A stretch of DNA of 64,000 nucleotides, from positions 14,885,602-14,949,601 of the forward strand of contig CM030715.1 of NCBI GenBank assembly GCA_017979445.1, given 5' to 3'. Of this stretch, positions 40,070 through 52,979 are shown piece after piece. The notes under the pieces are model-generated. The model saw only the letters and a list, made by a program, of their open reading frames with translations. It had not been told where the DNA came from and searched no databases. Each line of letters opens with the position of its first letter. Position 1 is the first letter of the stretch. The stretch comes from Akebia trifoliata (Eukaryota > Streptophyta > Magnoliopsida > Ranunculales > Lardizabalaceae). The translations under genes and the position numbers were made by a program.

Positions 40070-41287
40070 AAAGCTGTGTTGCTTTCACATTGTTGTTGAA
40101 CCGGAACGATAAATCTCGAAGAACTTTTTTTGTTATTGGATTCTTCTTGCCCCTATTAATCACCAGATCAGGTGGATCCAAATAATCAGTATGATCCTCG
40201 GATCCCTCCATCCTGGCTCTTCCAATCTGTAAATGCTATTTTATTTCTAAAGTACATGATTGCCTCAATGTTTTAATCAATTTGTAACTTCTACGATGGA
40301 AGATTTTCTTAAGAAATTGATCCTATGTAACAATTCTGATGCATGTGAAACTTGTTTTCCGTTCACATTTCAACTGTTTGTGTATTCATTTTGTCCAACA
40401 TGATTCGGCTGAAAAAAAAAAAACTTTTTTAATTAATATTTTTGTAAATTGCTTTTTGCGGACTCCTACCATTTTATCGTCTCAAGTTGTGGTGGAAGTA
40501 TTGAAATGGGAATATCTACGTTTATAGGACTGGTGGAAAGGTACAAAATATGCAATTCTTACCCATTCTCGGTTAAATTTGTAATTTTACCTTAACCTGT
40601 TATTGACTCGAGGATCAAAGGAGAATGAGAATTGGGGTGGCACCTTAACACGATTTGCCAACATGACTCGAAAATTTCACAAAATTGCAGGTTTGGGTTA
40701 TAATGGTGTCAACCGTCTAACACGATTGTTAAATGGGTCGGGTTTGGGTTAGGGGCATCAACCTACTTAACTCGTTTAGTTATTCTCGTGTTGTTTTAAA
40801 TTATGAAACATAATCGGTATCTCAAATATCAACAATTATTTAAGGATTTTTTAAATTATTTATTTTTTTTTGTTAAAATTTCATAGAATTTTTTTGGAAT
40901 ACAATTTTTTCTTCGTTCATATTTTGTAAAATATAGAAGTTATTTTAAGATATTTTTCAAATAATTAATTGTTAAACTTTTAGTTTAGGAAAAAAAATCA
41001 CTCTCCTTACTAAGTTATTTATTTGTTTATATTTATATTTTTTTTAAATGATTTTTTCATTAATGTTTAGAGGTCTTTAGTGTTGTGCCACTGCTAGGTT
41101 GCTATCAGTGCCACAACTAACTCTAACGGTGCCATCGATAATGTCTAATTGTTTAATTTTTTAAAATTTCTGGCCATTGTTATTCTGAAGGTGCCACGAT
41201 AGAAAGATGTTGCCCAAATCATTTCTATAAATTAAAAACCTTTAAATTCATTTGGGTTTGATCAAACCTTGAGAATTTGAGCTCTAA
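40070..41287. other. DXS 3' untranslated and flanking region
   Basis: AT-rich, no coding similarity. The first 200-300 bp should contain the 3' UTR; I see no textbook aataaa near the stop, only variants such as aatcaa around 40277. 40610-40790 contains 'tgggtcgggtttgggttag' phrases common in plant intergenic repeats. Confidence 0.5.
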
Positions 41288-42743
41288 GTGTAGGAATCCC
41301 ATTTTTAACTTACGCCTGATTCACCGATTCGTCATGACAATTATCCAAGAGCTTCGAAATGAGTTTTAAATTGTTATAAGTGCTTCGAAATGAGTTGTAA
41401 ACTATTGTATATTCTTAGATGAGTACAAATTTACCCACGCTTTGTAATGAGTTAAAACTACATGTAACTAGGGAATAGAGAGAAAAAAAAAGAAAAGGAA
41501 AAATGATAATTGGGATAGAGTCCTTGCCAAACGACAATCATTCCCCACGAAATTCTACAAATTAACCTATCATGGGACATAGAGATCAACAATATAAGCC
41601 GCACGGTCAATTTTTTTTTACATAGTTAAAATTACGAAAACACCCCTCGGATCTCATCCTACTAGAAAACACTCCAAACAACCTTGATTCACACCCTGTG
41701 ACCTAGAAACCTTTCACTTAGGATAAACTAGTCAAACCGTAGAAAAATGTGCACTCAGCTTCCAAGAACCTTGAGATTTGTGCAAATTATCTAAATTTGA
41801 CAAAAGGAAAATTTGGAGAGAATACGCGTCAAATGATCTCTGTTTTCGACGAAACTTGACAAACTATCACATTTTAAGACATAGAAACAGAAAACATAGG
41901 TTCCATATCCCAACACTCCAATTTTGACAAAATTATGAAAATGCCCTCGAAATAGCTTGAATTTTCTTTTCATTCCCAAAACAAAGAAAAAAAATTCTAA
42001 AACGATATGAAAATATTACATTTGCTCTTGAAATGAGATTTCCAGTCCACTTATCACCATCACTAAAATCAAAGAAGTTTACAAAAAATCTCAAAATTCG
42101 ACAAAATTATGAAAATACCCCTTTGACATATTTTGATTCAACCTCAAATAATTATTTTTTGACAGAAATAACTTCAAAAATAAATTAAGTACATTGAAAA
42201 ACTTTATGAAGGACTGTAAGCAGGCTTCCTAACTCAAAATCAAAATTTCTCAAAAATACCCTTAAAACTTGTGAAATTACTAGAACTCCCTTCGATTAAA
42301 TCCAAACAATCCAAAATCGATCAATAAAACAAACCCAAAAAATCAAATTGATCCAAAACAATCTGATGATACACGTGGCACCCACCTTTTTTTTTCTTTT
42401 TATATTTTATTTTTCCAAAAGTTTCTATGTTTTCTCCCCACTATCTAGTCCAAGGAACTACTCAATACTCATCTCTAAGAAATTTCCTGTTTCTCTCTCC
42501 TCCAACTCGTCTTCCAAGTCACCTACTTTCACATACTGACTAGTTACTCCCCTCTTTCTCCTTCATCTTTCTATATCATCCACAATTTTCTCTTCTTTCA
42601 AACCCTCATCACCACACATGGCCAAACCACCCATGATTTTCCCTCGTCAAGAGCCATCGCACAATCCAATACCCCCACCTTTACTAATTTTTCTCAACTA
42701 AAATGCATGTGAAAAAGTATATGAAAGCCCATCACCACATACA
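41288..42743 (+). repeat. LTR-like block (Tat-type start), uncertain
   Basis: Starts tgtaggaatcccattttta, similar to the tgtagacaccccattttt start of the solo LTR at 23132, and has the same texture (aaatta...gacaaaattatgaaaatgcc phrases at 41930 and 42100, also at 23515). No end, partner LTR or duplication identified. Confidence 0.45.
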
Positions 42744-43015
42744 TTGAGTCTCTATGTACTAATAACAACTTCTCGTGGAGGCCCTACCGAGCAAATGAAT
42801 TTAAGTTCGAGCCAATTATTAGAGATGAAGGAAATATTACGCTCATTGGCGAAATGGGTCTATATTTTTAGAATGACTACACCAGGCTACCTTCTAGGTA
42901 TGCCTACATACCCTCTAGTTGCAAAGAAACAAAAAGAAGGATCTAACTGCTCGATTAATTGTGTATAACCCTCACATGCTATCTAGACAGTTTGGCTATG
43001 ACCAGGACGTGCAAT
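42744..43015 (+). pseudogene. Possible plant-mobile-domain (PMD-like) fragment
   Basis: A frame with SRGGPTEQMNLSSSQLLEMK and, after a frameshift, ARLIVYNPHMLSRQFGYDQD. The second phrase resembles the NPHRVARQFG(F/Y)DQ box of the aminotransferase-like plant mobile domain, which is often carried by Tat-type retrotransposons and MULEs. Cut at 43015 by an LTR start. Tentative. Confidence 0.4.
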
Positions 43016-44890
43016 TGTAGACACCTCATTTTTACGATTGCCTAATTTGACAATTCATCACCCGATTGTTGTGGATCTCTAATGATGAGCGTATAGTGTA
43101 TGCGAAGAGCCGAAAATTTGTGAAAGGTCTTTTCCCATTTTCTTTCCCAATCCTTAGAATCCTTCTCATTTCCTATCTCATTCTCTCTTTTCTCTGTAGG
43201 CAACTTAGAAATTACGCACGCTTATGATCGCACATCTATACTAGACGTAGAAAGTATGTACGCTCAAGATCATTACACGTTTTGAAGACCTAGAGACCTT
43301 GCAACGTTAGAAAAATGTGACTTTGAAACTTAGAAAGAATCACATTGCGACCAAATGAAATCGTTCAATAAAATTGATAAAATTGTGAAAATAACCCTTG
43401 TGGGTCCCACACCTCTAAAATATCTTGAAAGTACAGTCATTACTCTTGAAATGTGATTTTAAGTCTAACAAGATTGAAATCGGTGAAAATGGAGAAGTTC
43501 ACGAAAAATTAAAAAATAACTAAAATGCCTCTTGATGTTTGGCTTTTACTTAGAAACCTTGATTTCTAGGAAAATGTGACTGAAAATAAACTTTCAACCA
43601 TATTTATGCACATCGAAAAAATCTAGAGATCTCGGTGCTTAGAAATACTAAAAATTTTCACATGAAATGAACAATATATTTCAAATAAAAATGATGAATT
43701 TTCTCACATAAAATGATGAATATCTTAATATGAAATGAAAAATTTTCACGTTGAACTTTTATATAAAATTTAGGACAAATTTTAGCATGAAATAACAAAA
43801 TTTTAATCAAAATTTAAAAGAAAAAATAATAAAATCCAAAGTTGAAACTTTAAACTTGAAATCAAAAGGTGAAAGTCAAAGAATAAATTTAAAATTTGAA
43901 TTTAAAATGAATGAAATATTGGATGCATTGGAATCTTAAAGATATTTGAACCTTAAATGAGTTAATCGAGTTACATAAGTCAAACCAATTAAAAAAATTA
44001 AAACATTAGATTTCGAAAATAAAAAAAAATTAAAATCAATTAATGGATCTCAATGCGCGATCATCAAGCCAATCAAACCAACTTCCGATTCGGCCAAATA
44101 GTTCTAACTAATCAATCTTAAAATCAATCATCAATCAACCAATTAATATCACAAATTGAATTACCAATTCATCCAATTAAATTTTAAATTAAAAAAAAAA
44201 TACTGAAAATGCATCGATCAAACCAATAAATCTTACAATTGGCCAATCAATTTTTCTTAAAATTCAAAATAATAATTTCAACCAATCAAATTAGAGTGGA
44301 GTGCATGGCAAGGTACATCGGGATGCATGAGATCATTGCCCATGTATTTCTAATTCAAAGGAATTCTTGTGCATATGGAGTGATTCCATTGTAATAAAAT
44401 CGTGAGAGGGGGAGAGTCTGATTTGGACTTGGTCTCACACCTGTAGTATGGTTCGGCCAAACAAGAAGAGTCCTCATGGACTCTATGATCTTACTCTATA
44501 AAAAGAGACATCATGTCCCAAATCTAGGAGGTCGACCAAAAAGAAAAAAATGTAAAGAAGGGAGGACAGAAAATTTTGGAGAAAAAAAAAAGAAAAGGAG
44601 TAGAGAGAGGAGAAAGTTTCCTACCTCGACCATTTCAGCCCTGTCGTACCATCCATCACCCCCTTCTTTTCCACATCACCATCACCATTACTTCTTTTGT
44701 CCTCCATAACAACAGCAACCCATACCTCCATTAACACCACCGACTGAACTTTTATTCATCGCCATTAGCAGACCCACGACCCACTCCTTTCATCCTCGCA
44801 TAATAGGCCCAACTTCCCGTACTTTTTTTTACTACCCAAACACCTCACGAAGTTCACCCATGTTTCAACAACACTCACTTCAATTTCAGC
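43016..44890 (+). repeat. LTR-like block (Tat-type)
   Basis: Starts tgtagacacctcatttttac, the same LTR start as 23132. A TATA box, actctataaaaagagacatc, is at about 44490, consistent with a long U3. Downstream it is C-rich (44630-44880). No internal domains follow directly, so it may be a solo or truncated LTR. Confidence 0.55.
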
Positions 44891-44894
44891 CTAA

Positions 44895-45252
44895 CACCCT
44901 CATGGTTAAATGCAAATATCTCCTTTTAGAAAATTTCAATTTACAAATCATTTTTTGCATTAGAAACTAGACTGACAAAGCTTTCCAATGATATATCACA
45001 CGACTCGTAACTCGTTTCCAATCGATACATATTTATCCAAGAAATCGAGGTAAATTTTGAGGTTGCACTTTGACACCCTCCTAGTTAAATACCAATATCT
45101 CTCTAGAAAAATCTGATTCATGAGCCACTTGTTGCCTTAGAAACTAGGCTTACAGAGCTTTCCAGTGGTATATCCAAACTTTTAACTCTTTTCAAATCGA
45201 TACAAATTTATCCAAGAAGTCGAGGCAACATCTAAAGCTGCACTTTGACACA
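44895..45252. repeat. Two tandem copies of a ~179-bp unit
   Basis: acaccctcatggttaaatgc ... and acaccctcctagttaaatac ... start two adjacent diverged copies, sharing ttagaaactag, agctttccaatgatatatc and tttatccaagaaatcgaggt. Probably part of the LTR or 3' region of the preceding element. Confidence 0.8.
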
Positions 45253-45257
45253 CCAAC

Positions 45258-47000
45258 TGTGGCACCCCCAAATTTTAACATGAATCTCCCTGATTACATG
45301 TCAGAACCCAAGGAACTAAAACAAGACTCCCACAATGATAGTAACATAAATAAAGAAGTATAGTGATAAAATACTAATATCTCAGTAGAAAGTTTAACAA
45401 GTTTGACATATAAATGTGTAAATAACTATAAAATAATTGAAATGCAAATTAGAAGTTAAAGAAAATCTGCCAATAAACAAAGATGGCTCAAACCTCGCAC
45501 TAACATCAATTCTTACTCTAAAATAAACTCAAATAAAACTAACAACATGAAATCCTAACAATTAACTGATTATAAGACTAGTAAAATTAATTTTACTTTT
45601 TGTTTGGAAGTGGACTTTGATCATCAATGTGACCTACAAGTTGGTACTCCTCTGTAGTTTCCTTAATTGCTCCACAATGGATAAATGATCTGTAACTAAA
45701 ATTGATAGGGTCAATAATGAGAGAGTTACCTAGTAGGAAAACACTACCTCAAAATAATAGTCTCCTAATATGAAGAAAAATATTCTAATACGTTTGTAAA
45801 CATATGAAATATTTCCAAATAAAAGAGAAGTAAAACAAATAGAAACATATTGAAATATAGTCAGAACAAATATAGACAATTTAAATAAAATCCAACATGG
45901 ATAGATAAGAAAAATATGTAAGTTTAGATAGAAACAATGGTAGTGTGTCTGTTAAGAAGGTTGAGAACCATGACTAGATACCTCCCAAGTAGGATTCGAA
46001 TATGTTGCAAACTTCATCGTTAGTTCCTGATTTTAATGCCGATCGTTGCACTTACAACACTATAGTGACTATTTATCTGATTTAGGATAACTGTTGACTA
46101 TGAACCTAAGATACAGACCCTTTCACGGAGTATCAATACGTTCGACTACTCTAGATTGTTAATGATCATTGACTAGCTATCTTCATCTAAGCCTATCAGG
46201 CAAATATATGATTCTCTAAAACTTCTCTACATTTTTCACAAACTACTGTTACATCACATAATTCATCGATAAAGATAGAGAGGAACATCATAGATCTCAA
46301 TTGTGATGTTACTCCCTTATGCATCCCATATTATATAAGAGTTTACTATCGCAACTATTCATCCTAGGATAATTCCTTAAGGCTTTCACAAACTCTTTAA
46401 TAGGTCCACAAATAGTTATATATAGATATCATTTGTTTCGAAAACAAAATAAAATGAAACATAGAAATGTGTGGAATGGGCATTCGGTTTCCTACCATGT
46501 AACGATGTAACTCGTAAAAATAAAATAGTATACATCGCCTTGCTATAAAAGAATCGTAAATAAACATGCAATCATTGCCTTGGGATAATAGAAATTAAAT
46601 TAACTTCTGGATATCCACTCGCTAACACACAAATAATGAGAGTTCACATTCTCGTTTAAGTAAAATTAAGGAAGTCGCATCTACGATGCGATCCTTTTTA
46701 ATTTGAACCATTAAATCATTTTCTTTCTCAATTCCACCAAATCTTTGTATATTTTTTATAGAAATAAAAATAAAATTTTTAATTAATTTAAATATCAACA
46801 CTCATTTTATAAAAGAATTTGAAGACAATGATCAGAAATGATCAAAGATAGTTTATATAGGTAATTTAGGATAAAACCATCGACGGTTAGTTAAAGTTAT
46901 GAAAAACTAATGAAAATTTGGCTAAGTGTTGAAAATGTGATTTTTTTAAGTTCTTCAAATTAAAAAGGTATTTTTGGAGATGAAGGTCTTAAATAGGAGA
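45258..47000 (+). repeat. Possible LTR, unresolved
   Basis: Begins tgtggcacccccaaatttta, a common start of plant gypsy LTRs, and has a TATA-like tagtttatataggtaattta near 46850. The right end would fall where the integrase text of the Tat element breaks off, near 47000. No duplication found; low certainty. Confidence 0.4.
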
Positions 47001-47002
47001 TT

Positions 47003-47778
47003 TAAGGTGGAGCATTGATCTTGTTGGTATAAATCTGGCACAAATGGCATTTTCGGACGTGCTGATAGTAGTCACTTTCCATTGTCGTCCAATAGTACCC
47101 CATCCTCATAATCTTCTTGGCTAGCATATAACCATAGGGTCCATAGACTCCCCCATATACAGTCTAAATTAGTCTTTTGGCTTCTGCTTCTACTACACAC
47201 CGGAGTAGGACTTCATGATGTGATTTCTTGTACATAATACCATTGCTCAAAAAGAATAGTCCTGCCAATTTTTGAATAGTCCTTTGATTATTAGGCATTG
47301 CATTTGATGGGAGGGTTCGATCTTCGAGGTATGCCTTGATATCTGAGTACCATGGCTTTTCTTCAAGTTCTTCTATTTCAACAGGTAGATAATGGGCCAG
47401 CTCATCTTGAATCTCGATCTCGATAGGGTCGATGACTAGATCTTTTGAAATATTGATCATGAAAGCGAGCGTAACTAGTATATCTGCAAATTGATTTTTA
47501 GCTTTTGGCATGTATGTGAATGAAATCCTGTTGAAACTTAAACTTAATTCTTCGAGATACTCATGGTAAAGGATCAATTTCTGTTCTCGGGTCTTCCATT
47601 TTCCAATCGTCTGATAAACTACTAAGCTTGAATCTTCAAATACGTTGATTTCATTTACTTCGAGATCCAATGCTACTTTGAACCGTGTTATGCATGCTTC
47701 GTACTCTGCCTCATTGTTAGAACATTGGAATTTCAATCTGATGGCAATTGGCACGTGGGACCCATCCAGTTTGATCAA
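47003..47778 (-). pseudogene. Second (archaeal-type) RNase H and integrase zinc finger of Tat element
   Basis: LKFQCSNNEAEYEACITRFK, INVFEDSSLVVYQTIGKWKT and AKNQFADILVTLA form the extra RNase H of Tat elements (family: NNEAEYEAL..., DSQLV). It is followed by SNGIMYKKSHHEVLLRCV and, after a stop, GVYGPYGYMLAKKIMRMGYY and VRKCHLCQIY, the HHCC integrase finger. The text ends after KINAPP near 47010. Confidence 0.88.
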
Positions 47779-47832
47779 GACTGGCCCTATTTCATTTCTT
47801 TTCTAGTTCGCTGCTCCATCGAAGTACATTTT

Positions 47833-48277
47833 TCAGCCTGGTTCTTCGTTATCGTCCTCAACCTCAGTGAGTAATATGACTTCATTAGGAAAGTTCATTT
47901 TTAATGGTTCGTGATCAGGCAATGGGTGCTCGGCTAAGTTATTGACAATGACTTGTCCTTTGATGGCCTTTTGAGTGACATAGGTTATGTCAAACTCAAA
48001 TAACAATAATTGCCATTTTGCTGTGCAACCTGTTAGCGCTAGTTTCTCGAAAAGGTACTTTAGGGGGTCCATTATAGCAATAAGTATAGTCAAGTAACTA
48101 AGCAAATAGTGACGTAGCCTTTGAGATGCCCAGACTAGTGCACAGTAAGTCTTTTTCAATCATTGAATATTTTGCTTCGTACTCGGTAAATTTCTTGTTG
48201 AGATAATAGATGGCCTATTCCTTCCATCCTGATTCATCGTGTTACCCTAACACACATCCCATTGACGTTTCTTGCAC
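47833..48277 (-). pseudogene. First RNase H of Tat element
   Basis: MKKTYCALVWASQRLRHYLL, TAKWQLLLFEFDITYVTQKA and AIKGQVIVNNLAEHPL are the standard RNase H connection of Ty3/gypsy. The part before it (48160-48277) is in another frame with stops. Confidence 0.88.
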
Positions 48278-49280
48278 TTAGATGTACATAAGCAAAAGTC
48301 TCCCTAGTGTAGGAGGGACCAAGACTGGTGGATTGAGCATATATTGCTTGATCTTATCGAAAGCTTCTTGACAATCTTTGTTCCACTTCTTAGGCGTGTC
48401 CATTCTGAGTAGCTTGAAGATTGGCTCACAGATAGGTGTGAGTTGAGCAATTAAACGGCTAATATATTGTATTCTCCCCAAGAATGCCCGAACATTTCTT
48501 TCTGAAACAGGTGCCTTCATCTCGAGGATATACTTGGTTTTTGTTGGATTTATTTCAATACCTCTTCTGCTAACGATGAATCCCAATAGCTTGTCCGATG
48601 TTGCCCCGAATACACATTTTGCTAGGTTGAGTCTTAAACTGTATTTTCTTAGCCTATCAAACAACTTCTTAAGATTTACCAGATGACCCTCCTCTATGCC
48701 GGACTTAGCGATCATATCGTCTACGTAAACGTCCATTTCCTTATGGATCATATCGTGGAATAATGCGGTTATAGCTCGTTGGTAAATCGCCCCTACGTTC
48801 TTAAGCCCGAATGGCATGATTTTGTAATAGAAAGTGCCCCATGGTGTGATAAATGTAATCTTTTCCTAGTTTTTTTCTGCCATTATTATCTGGTTACAGT
48901 CTGAGAAGCCGTCCATGAATGAGAACATGTCGTGTCATGCTATACTATTGACTAAAGTGTCGATGTGTGGTAGTGAAAAATCATCCTTAGGACTGGCTTT
49001 GTTTAGGTCCCGGTGGTCAACATACATGTTCACATTTCCATCTTTCTTAAGTACTGGGACAACGTTAGCTAGTTACTCGGGGTACATAGAGACTGTGAGG
49101 AATCCTGCTTTAAACTGCTTCATGACCTCATCTTTGACCTTGAAGGTCCATTCTAGCTTCAGTCTTCTCAATTTTTATTTAATTGGCTTGCTTCCAAAAG
49201 CAATTGGTAGCTTGTGGATGACTAGATTTGTGTTTAACCCAGGCATATCCCTGTATGACCATGCAAAGACATCTTGATAA
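48278..49280 (-). pseudogene. Reverse transcriptase of Tat element
   Basis: N-terminal fingers at 49070-48900 (LKKDGNVNMYVDHRDLNKAS, FSFMDGFSDCNQI), then MPFGLKNVGAIYQRA, catalytic VYVDDMIAKS near 48705, KCVFGATSDKLLGFIVSRRG and the tether KKWNKDCQEAFDKIKQYML. The catalytic DD pair is retained. Broken by frameshifts at 48820 and above 49070. Confidence 0.9.
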
Positions 49281-49289
49281 TCTTGTAAG

Positions 49290-49800
49290 AGTTCAGTCAT
49301 TTCTTCCTTTTGATGTTATGTCAATAAGGCTCCGATCTTGATGATTGATGGGTCCTCTTTGATACCAAGATTGATTGAATCTGTATCCTTAATGTTTGGC
49401 TGAACACCTTTCTTGTGACGTTCTACCAAGTTTTTGATTTCTTTGGGTGGGTACTCCATTTCGTCTTCAGACTCCATATCTGTAGAAGACTCAGAATACT
49501 GATCTGAGTCGGCTATTTGTTCAGTTGGTCCATGATATTGTGCTCACTCTTGTGAATGAGCTTAATGAAGTCTGTTGCTTCTTTGTCTGTCACTTTCCCT
49601 TTCTTCCCTTCCTTGTGGTATTTGTTCATTTTATCCTTTCCCTTTTCTTCTACTTTCTCCTCATCTACTATCCCTTTTGCTGTTTCTTTTGTTTCTTCCC
49701 TGATGCTTACCTCTTTTACTGGCATTCTTTGACACCTTCCTATTTTTGTCATGTGACCAATGTCGGCTACCATCATTTTTTTCATCGTTTCGACCCCTGC
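49290..49800 (-). pseudogene. gag-pol linker of Tat element
   Basis: A Lys/Glu-rich frame ends DKEATDFIKLIHKSEHNIMD plus QLNK, the conserved segment (family: A.EFLK.I..SEY.VV.QLN.TPA) that precedes the protease in Tat/Ogre elements. The protease DTG box itself is not recognisable here. Confidence 0.75.
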
Positions 49801-50349
49801 TGATGTGGTGATAGTTGTCTTGTAGCTCTAGGGAACTGCTTGATTAGAATTGTATGAAAATGGTTTTGGTGAGCGTATGATTATTAGAGATGGATCAGGT
49901 TTCACGTTGAGGATGAATGGTGGTGGTTGTGATTTGGATGTTGTGGTGATGAAAAGAGCTACTTGAGGAGTTGATGGAGTATAAAGAATGATGAATGGTG
50001 GTCTTGAGGATGAAATGTAAGGTATATGAAGGGGGGATCGAGTCGTATACTGAGAACTTGATGATGATAGGGTATAATGAGAGGCGGTCGGGTAGTAGTA
50101 TTTTGATGAGTGGGATGGATGATGAGGTCAGCCATTCTGAGTGGTAGTCAGGGATTTTGAGGTGAGTTTGTTGTGTATCGGATGATAGTGCTAACTGTTG
50201 GCATTTTTGGTTCCTTTGTTTGATGCATCCTGATTTTTGACCTAATGGGTTGATAGTGCTAATCGATATATTCTCCCTTGAGCAAGATCGAGAGTAATTC
50301 TGATAATGTCATTGGCAACTTAGTAAACATCCTATTAACTCTCTTAGGC

Positions 50350-51060
50350 CGTGCTTGCTAACCCTGCCCGTATTGTGGTGCCTGATGTGCGATTGGTAGA
50401 AGGTTTGCCTTGAATGGGTTCTGAGGTGCAGGGTTTCAGGCTGCTGGAGGTGTTGGGGCCCAAGAGGTTGAGGGAGCTAGTGGTTTTATTACTGGCACAA
50501 GGATGAAAAAGGGTTGGTTCAGCTATACGTTATTGACCTGTGTTTCTTCTCTCTTCTTTGCCACAAGCACTGACTTTCTCTGAGAGAGGATCTCTGCTGC
50601 TACTCCCGGGCTTGTAAAATCAAATATTAGACCAGTTTGGATCCTATCCTCAACCCGATCTGCTACTTGTACCAGATTTGAAAAGGTGTCTGTAGTGTGT
50701 CCCACCAGATGAGTACAGAAAGCGTGTCCTAGTATTGAGATAAACGTAGTGTTCATTTCTTACTCAGTCATCAAGGGCCTTACTTATAAAGTAAACTCTC
50801 GCCACCTCTGGGCATATTCTTTCACTGTTTTCCTTTATTTTTGTGTCATCTTGGCCATGTTTTCCTGGTCCAGACCGATATCTGTATTGAACCGATAATT
50901 GTGCCAGAACATTTCAATTAAGTTATACCAATTCTTAATGAGCATGTGGTCCAATCCTGAGAACCATTTGAGAGCAGGCCTTATCAGACTTCTCTGAAAC
51001 AATGGCACTTGTAGCCTATCATCTTCGCTGTATTGGCACATAGGCCCGCAGTACAACTTT
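50350..51060 (-). pseudogene. gag capsid of Tat element
   Basis: MYCGPMCQYSEDDRLQVPLF, SLIRPALKWFSGLDHM and NYRFNTDIGLDQENMAKM, then, after a frameshift, TFSNLVQVADRVEDRIQTG. This follows the Tat/Ogre gag order (W...L, ...FV..Y..N.D.AP...L..M..K, ...F..L...GE.IE). A proline/glycine-rich stretch at 50350-50500 continues it. Confidence 0.82.
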
Positions 51061-51770
51061 AGATGTGAGAGAGGACACCCGACACCGTTGTACTTCTCGA
51101 ACTCCTGACACTTGGCAATTGTGCATTAGGATAAAAACAGAGGTCCTTAAACCGAGTTTCGCTCATAGTACTGAGACCTTTCGTTCTCCTCATTTATTCT
51201 TGGAGAGACTCGATTTGTTGTGTTATTTTTTCTTCTATCGCACTTTTGGCTTCTGTGGCTTGTACTCGTACTCGTCATCAATAATGACCACATGAGGTGG
51301 TCGATTCTATAGAATGTAGAGTGGGGGCCCTTGGTATTCTAGCAGGTTGGGTGGCAATGTGGTCTGTGGCCCTTGTGGGGGTTGGTTGGGTATATCTTGA
51401 TTTGACCCTGATGCATGGTGCTGCACTGTCTGGGATTGTATGAAGTTGGAGTTAACTAACACGACACTCAATATTTTTTCTTACCTTTTAGTGGTTTTCA
51501 GTAATGCTGCAATCCTCACATCAATATTTGACATTTCGGTCGTTGTAGGCTGTGGTGCTGCGAAGGTACTCATAGTAGCAGTTGAAGATCTGAGAAAATA
51601 CGGAGGCACCTCTGGCTGTTTGTACTTTTTTCGTTTGGCTACCTGTGGGTACAGAAGACCAAGCGTTACTATCTTGTTTAAAAAAAATACATGATTTTTT
51701 ATTAAGTCGGGTCAAGTCATCTATTATATTTTTTAAAGTAAACGAGTTTTAAAGAAAAAGGAGTTCTCGA
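51061..51770 (-). other. Upstream gag / leader region of Tat element, no domain seen
   Basis: Non-repetitive sequence between gag and the first minisatellite. Probably the N-terminal end of gag on the - strand; stops in all frames. Confidence 0.5.
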
Positions 51771-51774
51771 TGCG

Positions 51775-52660
51775 GAGTCGGCATCAACACGGGGCTAGAT
51801 TGTGTATTTTTGAAAATAATTACATCAGTACGGAGCTAGCATCAACATGGAGTTGGCATTAGCACGGAGCTGGCATCGACACGGAGTCGGCATCAATGTG
51901 GAGCTGGGTGATGTACTTTTGAAAATAATTACATCAACACAGAGCTGGCATCAACAGCGAGTTGGCACTAGCGCAGAGCTAGGTGGTGTACTTTTGAAAA
52001 TAATTACATCAGTAAAGAGCTGGCATCAACACGGAATTGGCATCAACATGGAGTTGGCATCAATACGGAGCTGGCATCAACCTGGAATTAACTTGTGTAC
52101 TTTTGAAAATAATTACATCAGCACGAAGCTATCATAAACACGGATTGGCATCAGTGCGGAGCAAGCATCAACATGGAGTTGGTATCCACGGAGTTGGAAT
52201 CAACACGGAGCTGGCATCATCAAGGAGTCGATAAAATATTTTAAAAAAATAAATTCATCAACACGGAGCTGGCATTGACACGGAGTCGGTAAAATATTTT
52301 GAAAAAAGAATTACATCAACACGGAGCTGGCATCAACATGGAGTCGGTAAAACATTTTAAAAAGAAAATTTCATCAGCACGGAGCTAGCATCGACATGGA
52401 GTCAGTAATTTTTTTTAAATTACCTCAGCACAGAGTTGGCATCAACATGGAGTCGAAAAAACATTTTGAAAAGGAAATTTCATTAGCACGGAGCTGGCAT
52501 TGACACGGAGTCGATAAAATATTTTGAAAAAAAATTACTTCAGCATGGAGCTAACATCGACATAAAGTCGGTAAAATATTTTTAAAAAAGAATTACATCA
52601 GCACGAAGCTGGCATCAACTCGGAGTCAGCCAAAATATTTTGAAAAGAAAATTACATGAA
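51775..52660. repeat. Minisatellite 1 in the Tat element leader
   Basis: From 52215 to 52657 about seven units of 57-58 bp, each built as cacggagctggcatcaac, acggagtcggtaaaatattt and tgaaaaaagaattacatca. In 51775-52210 the 17-18 bp phrase acggagctggcatcaac is repeated several times within longer units, giving a higher-order pattern. Frames across it are artefacts. Confidence 0.93.
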
Positions 52661-52975
52661 ATAAATTGAGTTGAAAAAATATCTTTCGTTAGCCCCCAAT
52701 TCAATTATCTGAAATCAAGATCGACCAGTCAGATCCCTAAGGAAGAGGTGGCGCACAAGGCACTCTTAAATCACCTCATTTTTTTTAATAAATATAGTCT
52801 ATTCCCCTCGTATCAATAGGGCAAGATCGTTATTAGGCACCGACTTTGATCAATAATTACAATTGGTGTTTTAAAGATTCTTTTTTATTTTTTTATTTTT
52901 TTTTAAATACATTTTTTTGGAAAATGATTGAGTTCAATTGAGTTGATCGATCGATAGTCGACTTTGTCGAATCAC
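52661..52975. other. Spacer between the two minisatellites
   Basis: Unique, AT-rich near 52870-52930. Nothing recognised. Confidence 0.5.
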
Positions 52976-52979
52976 ATAT

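Noticed and set aside
39810..40211. 133-codon - strand frame
   Set aside because: Shadow of the last DXS exon on the opposite strand; the + strand text is clearly DXS.
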